This document shows positions 42,754 through 52,663 of a stretch of DNA of 64,000 nucleotides, piece by piece (positions within the stretch are counted from its first letter, which is position 1; every line of letters starts with the position of its first letter). The notes below the pieces were generated by a model that searched no databases, was not told the DNA's origin, and saw nothing but the letters and a program-made list of their open reading frames with translations. Where the stretch lies: assembly GCF_000409775.1 (NCBI RefSeq), contig NZ_KE332388.1:554960-618959 (forward strand), given 5' to 3'. Both the position numbers and the translations under genes were made by a program. The stretch is from Litchfieldella anticariensis FP35 = DSM 16096 (GTDB lineage: Bacteria; Pseudomonadota; Gammaproteobacteria; Pseudomonadales; Halomonadaceae).

Positions 42754-43632
42754 ATGTGCGCTCAACATCTCCCCTCCTCCTCTACTGACCGTTTGCAGGG
42801 CAAGCGCCTTACCGCCGGCTATGATGGCCATCGCGTTCTCAGCGAGGTCGACTTTGGCGTGAAAGATGGCCAAGTGACGGTTCTGCTGGGCCCCAATGGC
42901 AGTGGCAAGTCGACGCTATTGAAGACCCTCGCGCGCACACTTGCGCCTGAGCGGGGCCAGGTATTACTCGATGGCAAGGACATCCATCGCAGCCGAACCC
43001 GGGATGTCGCACGCAAGCTAGGCATCCTTCCTCAAGGGCCTTCCGCCCCGGAGGGAGTGACGGTGCGCGAGCTAGTCTGCCTGGGGCGCTTTCCCTATCA
43101 GCACTTATGGCGCCAATGGTCTGCAGAGGACGAACGCGCTGTGACCGAAGCCATGGCCACTGCCAACGTCGACCAGTTCGCCGATCGTCCGATCGACGAC
43201 CTGTCGGGTGGTCAACGCCAGCGTTGCTGGATCGCCATGGTGCTGGCCCAGGAAACCGACCTGATCCTGCTCGACGAACCAACGACCTTTCTCGACCTGA
43301 AGGTACAGGTCGACCTGCTGGAACTATTGGTACGACTCGCCCACGACAAGGGACGCACCCTGCTGGTGGTGTTGCACGATCTGAACCTGGCCGCGGCCTA
43401 CGCCGATGTGCTGGTGATGATGCGCAAGGGACGCATCGAGCACAGTGGTGCCCCCGAGACGGTGTTCACCGCCACCAACCTCAAGCAAGTCTTCGATCTC
43501 GATGCGCATGTGATTCGCGATCCACATACCCAACGCTTGGTATGCGTACCGGCGTTGGGTGGAATGACATCACCACAGCCCGTTACCGCAGGGCTTGGCT
43601 ATCACGCACCAACTGCCATGATCCAGCCATGA
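42754..43632 (+). CDS. Siderophore ABC transporter ATPase (FecE/CbrD-like)
   Basis: A 292-residue ATPase with Walker A GPNGSGKST, signature LSGGQRQRCWIAM and Walker B LILLDEPTTFLD. It is a FecE/FepC-class subunit and completes the importer whose binding protein and permeases are at the far end of the divergent operon. The last 30 residues extend beyond the usual family length. The next gene starts within its stop codon (ATGA overlap), which ties the ATPase to the ferredoxin-like putative reductase. Confidence 0.88.
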   Translation: MCAQHLPSSSTDRLQGKRLTAGYDGHRVLSEVDFGVKDGQVTVLLGPNGSGKSTLLKTLARTLAPERGQVLLDGKDIHRSRTRDVARKLGILPQGPSAPEGVTVRELVCLGRFPYQHLWRQWSAEDERAVTEAMATANVDQFADRPIDDLSGGQRQRCWIAMVLAQETDLILLDEPTTFLDLKVQVDLLELLVRLAHDKGRTLLVVLHDLNLAAAYADVLVMMRKGRIEHSGAPETVFTATNLKQVFDLDAHVIRDPHTQRLVCVPALGGMTSPQPVTAGLGYHAPTAMIQP

Positions 43633-44579
43633 CCGCGTTGCCCAGACGCTTCTGTGCCCAGGAAAGCGCCGCCATTGGCGATCCTCTGGTTGGCACGGCG
43701 GCCCATGCCGAACGCAATCTGTTGATCAGTTGGCCACGTGCCAAGTGGCTGCGCAGCCTGCGCCAGGCAAGCGACATGCCAGAAGAAATCTCTGCGCTGA
43801 TCGAGGACATTGCGACGAATAGTCGGCGTATTAATCTGATCCACCGCCAAGGGCAACCCAGTCATCTGCATCGCATCTTTCTGATGCCCGAGTGCCGAAG
43901 CCATGATGTACCGCGAGCAGAGCTGACCGCCTTCTTGCATGCCCTCCGCGAGGGCACATCTCTCGAACGCTGGGAGAGCGGAGCCGTGCAAGGGTCGATG
44001 ATCCTGTGCTGCACCCATGGCAAGAAGGACAAGTGTTGTGCCAAGTTCGGCTATCGTACCTACAAGGCGATCGTCGACGAGGCCTCACGACATGACCATC
44101 CCTTCGACGTCTGGGAAAGCACTCACCTGGGCGGCTGTCGGCTGGCGGCCAGTGCGGTGGTCTTTCCCCAGCTACGCAAGTATGGCCGTATCGGAATCGA
44201 TGACATCCCGCACCTGTTACAGGCCGAAGCGTCCGATCAACCCTATCTTCCCTGCTACCGTGGCGATTCCCGACTTGCACCGCCCGAACAATGCGCCCAG
44301 GTCGCCGCGTTCGAGTGGCTCCAGGCACAAGGAATGAAAGCCATTGTCGATGTTGACCGCGAGAACGCCACCGCAGAAGGCAACCGCCTGAGCGTCCCGG
44401 TTCGTTGGCAAGATGCACAACGACAAGGCTGGCTGACGGTGACCTGCGTCGAAACCGAGCTCATCCGACACGACACCTGCGCCGACTACGAAAGCGACGG
44501 TGCGACAGCCAGCAAGGTCTGGCGTGCCACGCAGGTTAATGTGCTGGACAGCGTGGCCCAAGGCCAGCACTTTGTCTGA
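43629..44579 (+). CDS. Sucrase/ferredoxin-like iron-sulfur protein, putative siderophore reductase
   Basis: A 316-residue protein; the frame is open far upstream inside the ATPase gene, but the ATG overlapping that gene's TGA is the natural start. It has the pattern of the Suc_Fer-like (thioredoxin-like [2Fe-2S] ferredoxin) family: CCTHGKKDKCCAKFG for cluster binding, then ESTHLGGCRLAASAVVFPQ and YGRI. Such proteins sit in several siderophore operons, and a role in reducing imported ferric siderophore is plausible. The translational coupling with the import ATPase supports that; the activity is inferred. Confidence 0.7.
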   Translation: MTALPRRFCAQESAAIGDPLVGTAAHAERNLLISWPRAKWLRSLRQASDMPEEISALIEDIATNSRRINLIHRQGQPSHLHRIFLMPECRSHDVPRAELTAFLHALREGTSLERWESGAVQGSMILCCTHGKKDKCCAKFGYRTYKAIVDEASRHDHPFDVWESTHLGGCRLAASAVVFPQLRKYGRIGIDDIPHLLQAEASDQPYLPCYRGDSRLAPPEQCAQVAAFEWLQAQGMKAIVDVDRENATAEGNRLSVPVRWQDAQRQGWLTVTCVETELIRHDTCADYESDGATASKVWRATQVNVLDSVAQGQHFV

Positions 44580-44605
44580 AAAGTTGCCGAGTGATGACCA
44601 GGGCT

Positions 44606-44627
44606 AGGCCCGTTCCCTACGGGCCTT
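44606..44627. terminator. Hairpin between convergent genes
   Basis: GGCCCGT and ACGGGCC arms with a five-base loop, lying between the reductase-like gene and purU, which converge here. Only short T-tracts flank it. Confidence 0.65.
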
Positions 44628-44670
44628 CGCATTTCCCACATCCGGGCGGGTCACAAGGCAACAATTAGCG

Positions 44671-45537
44671 TTACTTGGCAAACACCACCGTGCGCTTGGC
44701 ATGCAGGAATGCCCGCCGCTCGACGTGATACCCCACGGCCCGCGCCAGCGTCAGGCATTCGATATCGCGGCCCTTGGCGACGAGATCCTCAGGGTAGTCG
44801 GCATGACTGACCGGCTCGACCCCTTGGGTGATGATCGGGCCTTCGTCGAGATCGTCGTTGATGTAGTGAGCGGTGGCGCCGACCAGTTTGACGCCCTTGT
44901 CGTAGGCCTGGTGGTAAGGCTTGGCGCCCTTGAAGCCAGGCAACAGCGAGTGGTGGATATTAATCGCCCGACCGGCGAGTTTCTCGCACATCTCACTGGA
45001 TAGCACCTGCATGTAACGCGCCAGGATCACCAGTTCGGCACCGGTCTCCTCGATCACTTCCCACACCTTGGCCTCCTGCTCGGCCTTGGTATCCGGGGTG
45101 ATCGGGAAGTGGTAATACGGCAGGTCGTGCCAGATCGCCAGTGGTTCGAGGTCCGGGTGATTGGATACCACAGCACGAATCTCGATCGGCAACTGACCGA
45201 TGCGATAGCGATACAACAGGTCGTTCAAGCAATGATCGGCCTTGGAGACCATAATCACCACCGGCATGCGCGTGCCCGGCGGGATCAACTCGAAGGTCAT
45301 GTCGAATTCCGCTGCTCGTGGGGCGAAGGCGTTGCGGAAGACCTCACCGTCGAAGTCATCGTCTAGTGGCCGGAACTCGGCGCGGATGAAGAAGCGCTCC
45401 CCGAGACGATCATCGAAGGAGTGCTGTTCGGTGATGTAACAGCGCTGCTCCTTCAGGAAACGAGTGACCACGTCCACAGTGCCCAGACGGCTGGGACACT
45501 GGGCAGCAATGATCCAGGTATCGGAAGGGGGACTCAT
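44671..45537 (-). CDS. purU: Formyltetrahydrofolate deformylase
   Basis: A 288-residue enzyme hydrolysing 10-formyl-THF to THF and formate. The start is the ATG with a full AAGGAGG before it (frame open 30 codons upstream). An N-terminal ACT domain (about residues 5-85, WIIAAQCPSRLGTVD) precedes the formyltransferase fold with VSKADHCLNDLL, NIHHSLLPGFKGAKPY and INDDLDEGPIITQ, which carry the catalytic Asn-His-Asp set. It is the last gene after soxG. Sarcosine oxidase loads C1 units onto THF, and PurU would regenerate THF and release formate. Confidence 0.93.
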   Translation of the reverse strand: MSPPSDTWIIAAQCPSRLGTVDVVTRFLKEQRCYITEQHSFDDRLGERFFIRAEFRPLDDDFDGEVFRNAFAPRAAEFDMTFELIPPGTRMPVVIMVSKADHCLNDLLYRYRIGQLPIEIRAVVSNHPDLEPLAIWHDLPYYHFPITPDTKAEQEAKVWEVIEETGAELVILARYMQVLSSEMCEKLAGRAINIHHSLLPGFKGAKPYHQAYDKGVKLVGATAHYINDDLDEGPIITQGVEPVSHADYPEDLVAKGRDIECLTLARAVGYHVERRAFLHAKRTVVFAK

Positions 45538-45589
45538 GATAGACGCCTCCTTATGTGGCAAAAGGCCGGGGCATGCCCCGGCCTGACAC

Positions 45590-46225
45590 TCACTTTGCGA
45601 CGCCGATGCCGTATTCCTCGCCGGCATCCAGCAACCAGCGATAACAATAGTCGGCGAAGCTGCGACGCACCACCAGTTCCCAGCAATCCTCCGTCGGACG
45701 ACGAATGATGACGGTGGCCTTGGCGAAAACCGTAGTCACGCCCTTGCCAACTGGGAAGTGGCTGGGGTGGACGTCATAGACCACCGATTTCATCAGCACT
45801 TCGCGGGCCTTCTCACCGGACAGCTCCAGTACGGTCTGGCCGCCGCCGACATTGACGATGCTGTAATGGGCATCGCCGAGACGCGCACGCAGGCGATTCT
45901 CTAGCTCGAACTCCTCACCGCCGGGGACGATGATCAGCCACTCATCGGGCGACAGCCACTGCACCGAGCGTTCGCCGCTGGCATCGAGAACCAGCCCCTG
46001 GGGCTGACCGGGCAGGTTGATCCCCAGTTCCTCGCGCAGTGCCTCGTCGAGGACGATGGCACCGCCACGCAGGATCAAGTGACCGAGCAGCGCGCGTTCC
46101 TTGAGCACCACGCGACTGGCGGTCGTGACCGCCGGGGTGCCGCTGCGCCGATAGGAGTAGGCCAGTGGCGATTCGACCGGGATATTGGCCTCGGTGCGAG
46201 TATCGAAGGTTGCGACATTAGACAT
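45590..46225 (-). CDS. soxG: Sarcosine oxidase gamma subunit
   Basis: A 211-residue subunit; the start is set at ATG 46225, overlapping the end of soxA, though the frame is open further upstream. The sequence PLAYSYRRSGTPAVTTASRV and the YSIVNVGGGQTVLELSGEKA and DVHPSHFPVGKG blocks are typical of SoxG, which is related to the aminomethyltransferase-type domains. It belongs to the heterotetrameric enzyme encoded by soxBDAG. Confidence 0.9.
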   Translation of the reverse strand: MSNVATFDTRTEANIPVESPLAYSYRRSGTPAVTTASRVVLKERALLGHLILRGGAIVLDEALREELGINLPGQPQGLVLDASGERSVQWLSPDEWLIIVPGGEEFELENRLRARLGDAHYSIVNVGGGQTVLELSGEKAREVLMKSVVYDVHPSHFPVGKGVTTVFAKATVIIRRPTEDCWELVVRRSFADYCYRWLLDAGEEYGIGVAK

Positions 46226-49200
46226 TCTGGCGCTCTCCCTTGGGATCGTAGAAGATCGGGCTAACGATTTCGGCCTCATGAGTCTTGCCGTCGGCCATGG
46301 GCAGATAGACGGTCTCGCCCATCTTGTGCTGTCCGCCCTTGACAACGGCCAGGGCGAAGCCCGAATCCAGCGCCGGGCTGTAGTAGCTCGACGTGACATG
46401 ACCGACCATCGGCATGGGAACCGGGTGCTTCGGATCGAAGACGATCTGCGCGCCCTCTTCCAACACTACCTTGGGATCCTTGGGCTTGAGGCCGACCAGT
46501 TGCTTGCGGTCGCTGCGCTTGGTGTCGGGGCGTGACAGCGCGCGCTTGCCGATCCAGGAGAAAGGCTTGTCGTAACCTACGCACCATTGCATGCCCAGGT
46601 CTTCCGGGGTCACCGAACCGTCGGTGTCCTGGCCAACGATGATGAAGCCTTTCTCGGCACGCAGCACGTGCATGGTTTCGGTGCCGTAGGGCGTCAGGTC
46701 GTACTTCTCGCCATGCTGGAAGAGCGTCTTCCAGACGTGCATGGCGTAGTTGGCCTGGACGTTGATCTCGTAGGTCAGTTCGCCGGTGAAGGAGATGCGG
46801 AAGACCCGCGCCGGTACGCCAGCGACCTTGCCCTGGCGCCACTCCATGAACTTGAAGCCATCACGATCGAGATCGATGTCGGTAATCTCCGAGAGCAGGT
46901 GGCGTGCCTCGGGCCCGGTGATGGTCATGGTCGCCCAGTGGTCGGTGACCGAGGTGAAGTAGACCTCGAGCTCCGGCCACTCGGTCTGATGCCACAGCTC
47001 CAGCCACTCGAGGATCGCCGCGGCGCCGCCGGTGGTGGTGGTCATCAGGAAGTGGTTATCGCCCAGACAGGTGGTCACACCGTCGTCGGTGACCATGCCG
47101 TCGTCCTTACACATCAGCCCGTAGCGAGCCTTGCCGACGGCGAGCTTCTCCCACTTGTTGGTGTAGATGCGACCCAGGAATTCACGGGCATCCGGGCCCT
47201 GGATGTCGATCTTGCCCAGCGTCGATGCGTCGAGGATACCCACGGACTTGCGCACCGCGCGACATTCGCGCGCCACGGCCTCGTGCATGGTCTCGACCTT
47301 GCCGTTGACGGTATGCGGGTAGTACCAGGGACGCTTCCACTGACCAACGTCCTCGAACTCAGCGCCGTTCTCCACATGCCACTGATGGAGGGCGGTGTAG
47401 CGTTCGGGGTCGAACAGCTCGCGGCAGTGACGACCGACGATGGCACCGAAGGTCACCGGGGTATAGTTGGGACGGAACACCGTGGTACCCACTTCGGGAA
47501 TCGAACGGCCCAGGCAGCGTGCGGCGATGGCCATGCCATTGATGTTGCCAAGCTTGCCCTGGTCGGTACCGAAGCCCATGGCGGTATAGCGTTTGACGTG
47601 CTCGATCGACTCGAAGCCTTCACGGGTGGCAAGTTCGATGCCCGCCGCGGTGACGTCGTTCTGCAGGTCGACGAACTGCTTGGGAGCACGCAGCGTCGGA
47701 TTTTCGTGGGGCACCTGGTAAAGCGCACAGGTCGCCCCTTCGCGGATTGCCGCTACCTCAGGCAATTCGACGCTCAGCACTTGGTGACCGATGGCCGCCG
47801 CAGCGCTCGCACCAGCTTCGACACCATCGGCCAGGGTGTCGGCGAGAGCATAGATGCCGTGAGCACCACCGGCAGCGGAAACCCCTTTCACCAGGGTCGG
47901 CACGAAACCGAGGATGTCGTCGCGCCAGGTAGGGCGAGCACCGGTATGCGAGGCCAGGTGGATGACCGGGCTGTAGCCGCCGGAGCTGGCGATGGTGTCG
48001 CAAGTCAGCTCTTCCACCTTGCCGGCGACCTGGAAGGCGTCGAGGTCGATCTTGGCCACGCGAGCCGCGCTGACACGCTTGTCGCCCTTGGCCTCGATCA
48101 CGGCACTGCCGGTGATGATGCGGATGCCCTTGGCCTTGGCGGCGTCGATCCAGTCACCGGTCGGATTGGGACGGGCATCGACGATGGCCGCCACCTCGCG
48201 GCCGGCATCCTGCCAGTCCAGAGCGGCACGGTAAGCGTGATCATTGCTGGTGGAAAGCACCAGCTTGTTACCCGGCACCACGCCGTAACGGCGGATATAG
48301 GTCGATACGGCGCCGGCCAGCAGGTTGCCGGGCACGTCGTTGTTGGCATAGACCAGTGGGCGCTCGTGGGCACCGGTGGCCAATACCACTTGAAGCGCAC
48401 GAACACGATGCAGGCGCGCACGGGCCTGGCGGCGGCCGTCCTTGAGTGGTGCGATATCGGCCAGATGCTCGGTGCGCCGCTCGTGCAGCGTCACGAAGTG
48501 ATGGTCATGATAGCCGTTGGCGGTGGTGCGCGGCAGCAGGGTCACGTTGGCTAGGCCAGCCAGTTCTTCCAGGACCTGGGCGACCCAGCGATCGGCCGGC
48601 ATGCCATCGAGCAGCTCACGGCTATCGAGCAGCGAGCCCCCCATCTCCTCTTGTTCATCGGCGACGATCACTCGTGCACCAGAGCGAGCGGCAGCCAACG
48701 CCGCGGCCAATCCCGCAGGGCCGGCACCGATCACCAGCACGTCGCAGTGCTGGTTCATGTGATCGTAGATGTCCGGATCGGGCTCGGTGGGGCTACGTCC
48801 CAGGCCGGCACTCTTGCGGATGTACTTCTCATAGGTCATCCACATCGAGGCCGGGGCCATGAAGGTCTTGTAGTAGAAGCCCGGCGGCATGAACTGGCCG
48901 CCCAGCTTGCCGACCAGGCCCATCAGGTCACGCTGCACGTTCGGCCAGCCATTGGTGCTGCGCGCGGAGAGACCGTCATACAGCGCCTGCTGTGTGGCGC
49001 GTACGTTAGGTACCTGAGCGGCTTCGCTACTGCCCAGTTGCACCACGCCATTGGGTTCTTCGGCACCGGCAGCGACGATGCCGCGCGGGCGCGAGTACTT
49101 GAAGCTGCGGTTGACCACGTCGACGCCATTGGCAAGCAGCGCCGAGGCCAGGGTGTCACCGGCGTGGCCCTGGTAGGTCTGGCCGTTGAAGGTGAAGCTC

Positions 49201-49262
49201 AGACGACGGGAGCGATCGATACGACCACCGGCCTGGAGACGATTCGGCTGTTGCTGGCTCAT
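46218..49262 (-). CDS. soxA: Sarcosine oxidase alpha subunit
   Basis: A 1014-residue subunit (the frame is open 59 codons upstream inside soxD; the ATG overlapping the soxD stop is used). Order: an N-terminal ferredoxin-like region (LSFTFNGQTYQGHAGDTLAS), an NAD/FAD Rossmann site (DVLVIGAGPAGLAAALAAA, about 174-192), and a C-terminal GcvT-like folate-binding domain from about residue 600 on. The enzyme oxidises sarcosine to glycine; with THF it makes 5,10-methylene-THF instead of free formaldehyde. Part of the soxBDAG operon. Confidence 0.95.
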   Translation of the reverse strand: MSQQQPNRLQAGGRIDRSRRLSFTFNGQTYQGHAGDTLASALLANGVDVVNRSFKYSRPRGIVAAGAEEPNGVVQLGSSEAAQVPNVRATQQALYDGLSARSTNGWPNVQRDLMGLVGKLGGQFMPPGFYYKTFMAPASMWMTYEKYIRKSAGLGRSPTEPDPDIYDHMNQHCDVLVIGAGPAGLAAALAAARSGARVIVADEQEEMGGSLLDSRELLDGMPADRWVAQVLEELAGLANVTLLPRTTANGYHDHHFVTLHERRTEHLADIAPLKDGRRQARARLHRVRALQVVLATGAHERPLVYANNDVPGNLLAGAVSTYIRRYGVVPGNKLVLSTSNDHAYRAALDWQDAGREVAAIVDARPNPTGDWIDAAKAKGIRIITGSAVIEAKGDKRVSAARVAKIDLDAFQVAGKVEELTCDTIASSGGYSPVIHLASHTGARPTWRDDILGFVPTLVKGVSAAGGAHGIYALADTLADGVEAGASAAAAIGHQVLSVELPEVAAIREGATCALYQVPHENPTLRAPKQFVDLQNDVTAAGIELATREGFESIEHVKRYTAMGFGTDQGKLGNINGMAIAARCLGRSIPEVGTTVFRPNYTPVTFGAIVGRHCRELFDPERYTALHQWHVENGAEFEDVGQWKRPWYYPHTVNGKVETMHEAVARECRAVRKSVGILDASTLGKIDIQGPDAREFLGRIYTNKWEKLAVGKARYGLMCKDDGMVTDDGVTTCLGDNHFLMTTTTGGAAAILEWLELWHQTEWPELEVYFTSVTDHWATMTITGPEARHLLSEITDIDLDRDGFKFMEWRQGKVAGVPARVFRISFTGELTYEINVQANYAMHVWKTLFQHGEKYDLTPYGTETMHVLRAEKGFIIVGQDTDGSVTPEDLGMQWCVGYDKPFSWIGKRALSRPDTKRSDRKQLVGLKPKDPKVVLEEGAQIVFDPKHPVPMPMVGHVTSSYYSPALDSGFALAVVKGGQHKMGETVYLPMADGKTHEAEIVSPIFYDPKGERQNV

Positions 49263-49609
49263 GCCCGGACTCCTGCTTGCTTGGCGACTCTTGCCGCTTC
49301 CGACTCGGACGACTGTGGCGCATACGTCTCCGCGGTGATCGACGGTTGTTCGCCCATCTTGTAGGTCTCGAGGATCTCGTAGGTCACCGTGTGCCGCGTG
49401 ATGTTGAAGAACTTGCGGCAACCGACGGCATGCACCCACAACTCATGGTGGATGCCACGCGGGTTGTCGCGGAAGAACAGGTAATCGCCCCACTCTTCAT
49501 CCGAGCAGGACTCCGGTTCCTTGGGCCGCACGATGTGTGCCTGGCCCTTGGGGTGAAATTCCTCTTCCTCGCGGTGTTCGCCGCAGTAAGGGCAGTAAAT
49601 GTAAAACAT
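49259..49609 (-). CDS. soxD: Sarcosine oxidase delta subunit
   Basis: A 116-residue subunit with the SoxD zinc motif (YCPYCGEHREEEEFHPKG, followed later by AVGCRKFF) and SDEEWGDYLFFRDNPRG. It binds zinc in the heterotetramer. It overlaps soxA by four bases. Between it and soxB lie 156 bases with a possible small hairpin (TTTTTCATCCCTGAAAAAG around 49690-49710) but no gene. Confidence 0.93.
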   Translation of the reverse strand: MFYIYCPYCGEHREEEEFHPKGQAHIVRPKEPESCSDEEWGDYLFFRDNPRGIHHELWVHAVGCRKFFNITRHTVTYEILETYKMGEQPSITAETYAPQSSESEAARVAKQAGVRA

Positions 49610-49765
49610 GATGTTTGTTCTCCTCGAGGAGATCGCTAGCGCGGCAAGAGCCCAGCAAGGACGCTATGCATCCATCCCTGGACGCTCGGCTTTTTCATCC
49701 CTGAAAAAGACGCCTTGCTTGGCCCCTCCCCGTGCTAGCTGATGTTGTTCTGGACCTGATCCTGA

Positions 49766-51016
49766 TTAGTGAGCCACGCCAGCGGCGCCATGCTCATCGA
49801 TCAACGCCCCACTATGGAAGCGGTCGATGCTGAATGGCGCGGCAAGGGGATGCATCTCGCCCTTGGCGAGACTCGCGGCGAACACGTGTCCCGAGCCGGG
49901 CGTGGCCTTGAAGCCACCAGTGCCCCAACCGCAGTTGAAGAACAGCCCCTTGACCGGCGTCTTCGACAGGATCGGGCAGGCGTCCGGGCAGGTATCGACG
50001 ATACCGCCCCACTGACGGTTCATGCGCACCCGCGAGAAGATCGGGAACATCTCGACGATGGCCTGCAGGGTATGCTCCACGGTGGGGAAGCTGCCGCGCT
50101 GACCGTAGCCGTTATAGCCGTCGATGCCGGCGCCGATCACCAGGTCGCCCTTGTCCGACTGGCTGATATAGCCGTGCACGTGGTTGGACATGACCACGGT
50201 GTCGAGAATCGGCTTGAGCGGCTCGGAGACCAGCGCCTGCAGGGGATGTGACTCCAGCGGCAACTTGAAGCCGGCCATATTGGCCAGCACGCCAGAGTTG
50301 CCAGCGGCCACGCAGCCGATGGTCTTGGCGCCGATATCGCCACGGTTGGTGTGTACCCCGTAGACACGGCCATCGCGGATCTTGAAGCCGGTGACCTCAG
50401 TGTTCTGCAGCAGGTCGACCCCATGCGCATCGGCGGCGCGGGCATAACCCCAGGCCACGGCGTCGTGACGTGCCACACCGGCTCGCGGCTGCCAGGAGGC
50501 ACCCATCACCGGATAGCGGGCATTCTTCGAGCAGTCCATGATCGGCACCAGTTCCTGTACGCCCTTGGCGTCGAGGACCTCACCGTCGATGCCGTTCAAG
50601 CGGTTGGCATTGACCCGGCGCTGGATATCGCGCATGTCCTGCAGGGTGTGGCCGAGGTTCAACACGCCGCGCTGCGAGAACATGACGTTGTAGTTGATGT
50701 CCTGGGACAGGCCTTCCCATAGTTTCATGGCATGCTCGTAGAGCGCTGCAGCTTCGTCCCACAGGTAGTTGGAACGCACGATGGTGGTGTTACGTGCGGT
50801 GTTACCCCCCCCCAGCCAGCCTTTCTCGATCACGGCGATGTTCTTGACACCATGTTCCTTGGCCAGGTAGTAGGCGGTGGCCAGGCCATGGCCACCACCG
50901 CCGACGATGATCACGTCGTACTCTTTCTTGGGCGTGGGGTTGCGCCACTGCCGCTGCCAGTTCTCGTGGTGGCTCAGCGCATGCTTGACCAGCCCGAATC
51001 CTGAATAACGTTGCAT
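49766..51016 (-). CDS. soxB: Sarcosine oxidase beta subunit
   Basis: A 416-residue flavoprotein: the FAD site is [19 protein letters not shown] (residues 35-53) with [20 protein letters not shown]. His184 in [11 protein letters not shown] is the candidate for covalent FMN attachment. SoxB carries the catalytic flavin that oxidises sarcosine's methyl group. It follows glyA by 23 bases, and the glycine released by the complex is the substrate of GlyA. Confidence 0.95.
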   Translation of the reverse strand: MQRYSGFGLVKHALSHHENWQRQWRNPTPKKEYDVIIVGGGGHGLATAYYLAKEHGVKNIAVIEKGWLGGGNTARNTTIVRSNYLWDEAAALYEHAMKLWEGLSQDINYNVMFSQRGVLNLGHTLQDMRDIQRRVNANRLNGIDGEVLDAKGVQELVPIMDCSKNARYPVMGASWQPRAGVARHDAVAWGYARAADAHGVDLLQNTEVTGFKIRDGRVYGVHTNRGDIGAKTIGCVAAGNSGVLANMAGFKLPLESHPLQALVSEPLKPILDTVVMSNHVHGYISQSDKGDLVIGAGIDGYNGYGQRGSFPTVEHTLQAIVEMFPIFSRVRMNRQWGGIVDTCPDACPILSKTPVKGLFFNCGWGTGGFKATPGSGHVFAASLAKGEMHPLAAPFSIDRFHSGALIDEHGAAGVAH

Positions 51017-51039
51017 AATGATTCTCCTGACGGATGGAT

Positions 51040-52368
51040 TCAGGCGATGGTTGTCTCGCGCTCATCGGCGGTCGCCTGCTCGGCGTCGCCATACACCGGG
51101 TAACGCCCGCACAGCTCGGCGACCTTCTCGCGTACCTCGGCCTCCACGGCACTGGTGCTGCCCTGCTCGGCCAGCACATCGAGAATGTCGCAAATCCAGC
51201 CCGCGAGTTGCTCGCAGTCGTCCTCGTTGAAGCCTCGGGTGGTCACCGCCGGGGTGCCGATGCGCAACCCTGAGGTCACGAAGGGGCTCTGCGGATCATT
51301 GGGCACGGTGTTCTTGTTGACGGTGATATGCGCCCGGCCCAGTGCTGCGTCCGCATCCTTGCCGGTCACGCCCTGGCGAATCAGCGAGACCAGGAACAGG
51401 TGGTCATCGGTACCGCCGGAAACCACGTCGAAACCGCGTGCGACGAACACCTGGGCCATGGCCTTGGCATTGGCAATCACCTGGGTCTGGTAGCGCACGA
51501 AGTCCTGGCTCATGGCCTCCTTGAAGGCTACCGCCTTGGCGGCGATCACGTGCATCAGCGGACCGCCCTGCTGGCCTGGGAACACCGCGCCATTGAGCTT
51601 CTTGTACAGTGCCTCATCGCCACTCGCGGAGAGGATCAGGCCGCCGCGTGGGCCGCGCAGGGTCTTGTGGGTGGTGGTGGTCACCACATGCGCGTGCGGC
51701 AGCGGGCTGGGGTACAGATCGGCCGCCACCAGACCGGCAACATGTGCCATGTCGACCATCAGGTAAGCCCCGACCTCGTCAGCAATGTCGCGAAAACGCC
51801 GCCAGTCGACCACCCGCGAATAGGCGGAGAAGCCGGCAATGATCATCTTGGGACGGTGCTCGCGTGCCAGACGCTCGACTTCGGCGTAGTCGATCTCGCC
51901 GGTTTCGGGGTTCAGGCCGTACTGCACGGCATTATAGTGCTTGCCGGAGAAGTTAGGTGCCGCGCCATGGGTCAGGTGGCCGCCATGCGCCAGGCTCATG
52001 CCCAGCACGGTGTCGCCCGGGCTAACCAGCGCCATGAACACCGCGGCATTGGCCTGGGCGCCAGAGTGCGGCTGGACATTGGCATAATCGGCACTGAACA
52101 GGTCGCAGGCACGTTCGATGGCCAGGGCCTCGACCTTGTCGACGAACTCGCAGCCACCGTAATAACGCTTGCCCGGGTAGCCCTCGGCGTACTTGTTGGT
52201 CAGTTGGGTGCCCTGGGCTTCCATGACCCAGCGACTGGCATAGTTCTCGGAGGCGATCAATTCGATGTGCGCCTCCTGACGAGCGGTTTCTTCAGCAATG
52301 GCCGTGGCCAGGGCGGCATCGAAGGATGCCAGGCGGTCGTTGTGGGCAAACCCATCGCGGTGGGACAT
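51040..52368 (-). CDS. glyA: Serine hydroxymethyltransferase
   Basis: A 442-residue PLP enzyme interconverting glycine plus 5,10-methylene-THF and serine plus THF. The PLP lysine is Lys235 in [30 protein letters not shown] and [12 protein letters not shown] are also conserved. Being the first gene of the glyA-soxBDAG-purU run, it is likely the catabolic copy that turns betaine-derived glycine into serine. The 290 bases between it and the divergent AEC transporter gene hold the promoters; I saw no reliable -24/-12 element there. Confidence 0.95.
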   Translation of the reverse strand: MSHRDGFAHNDRLASFDAALATAIAEETARQEAHIELIASENYASRWVMEAQGTQLTNKYAEGYPGKRYYGGCEFVDKVEALAIERACDLFSADYANVQPHSGAQANAAVFMALVSPGDTVLGMSLAHGGHLTHGAAPNFSGKHYNAVQYGLNPETGEIDYAEVERLAREHRPKMIIAGFSAYSRVVDWRRFRDIADEVGAYLMVDMAHVAGLVAADLYPSPLPHAHVVTTTTHKTLRGPRGGLILSASGDEALYKKLNGAVFPGQQGGPLMHVIAAKAVAFKEAMSQDFVRYQTQVIANAKAMAQVFVARGFDVVSGGTDDHLFLVSLIRQGVTGKDADAALGRAHITVNKNTVPNDPQSPFVTSGLRIGTPAVTTRGFNEDDCEQLAGWICDILDVLAEQGSTSAVEAEVREKVAELCGRYPVYGDAEQATADERETTIA

Positions 52369-52663
52369 GTTATGCCTCCAGAGATTGTTGTCGTGGCCGG
52401 GGAAGCACGGATCATTCGTTCGGCGTTTCCCAAGGAGCAGTCGTTATTCAACTATGCCATCCTTGCGGCGATGGTATCCCTGGGCCTGGGGGGCAAGATG
52501 CTTGGCGGCGTCACGACCCGATGCGTTTGCGACATGGGTGTCGTCTCTCGACAACCCATTTCCCTTTCCACTGGGTTGAGCATGCTCAGTTGCATCTTCG
52601 CAGGCTAATTAACGACAATATGCCTTCGTCGCGTCATTTCCCTTTCTTTCAAGGACATTGCCC

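Noticed and set aside
29753-44579. Assignment of the siderophore locus to achromobactin proper
   Set aside because: The acsF gene is missing and the order exporter-NIS-NIS-aldolase-decarboxylase fits sbnD-H better than the acs order; kept only as an alternative product type.
46587-48554. Open frame of 655 codons antisense to soxA
   Set aside because: soxA is certain; the antisense product is rich in residues expected from reverse translation of GC-rich codons and has no domain.
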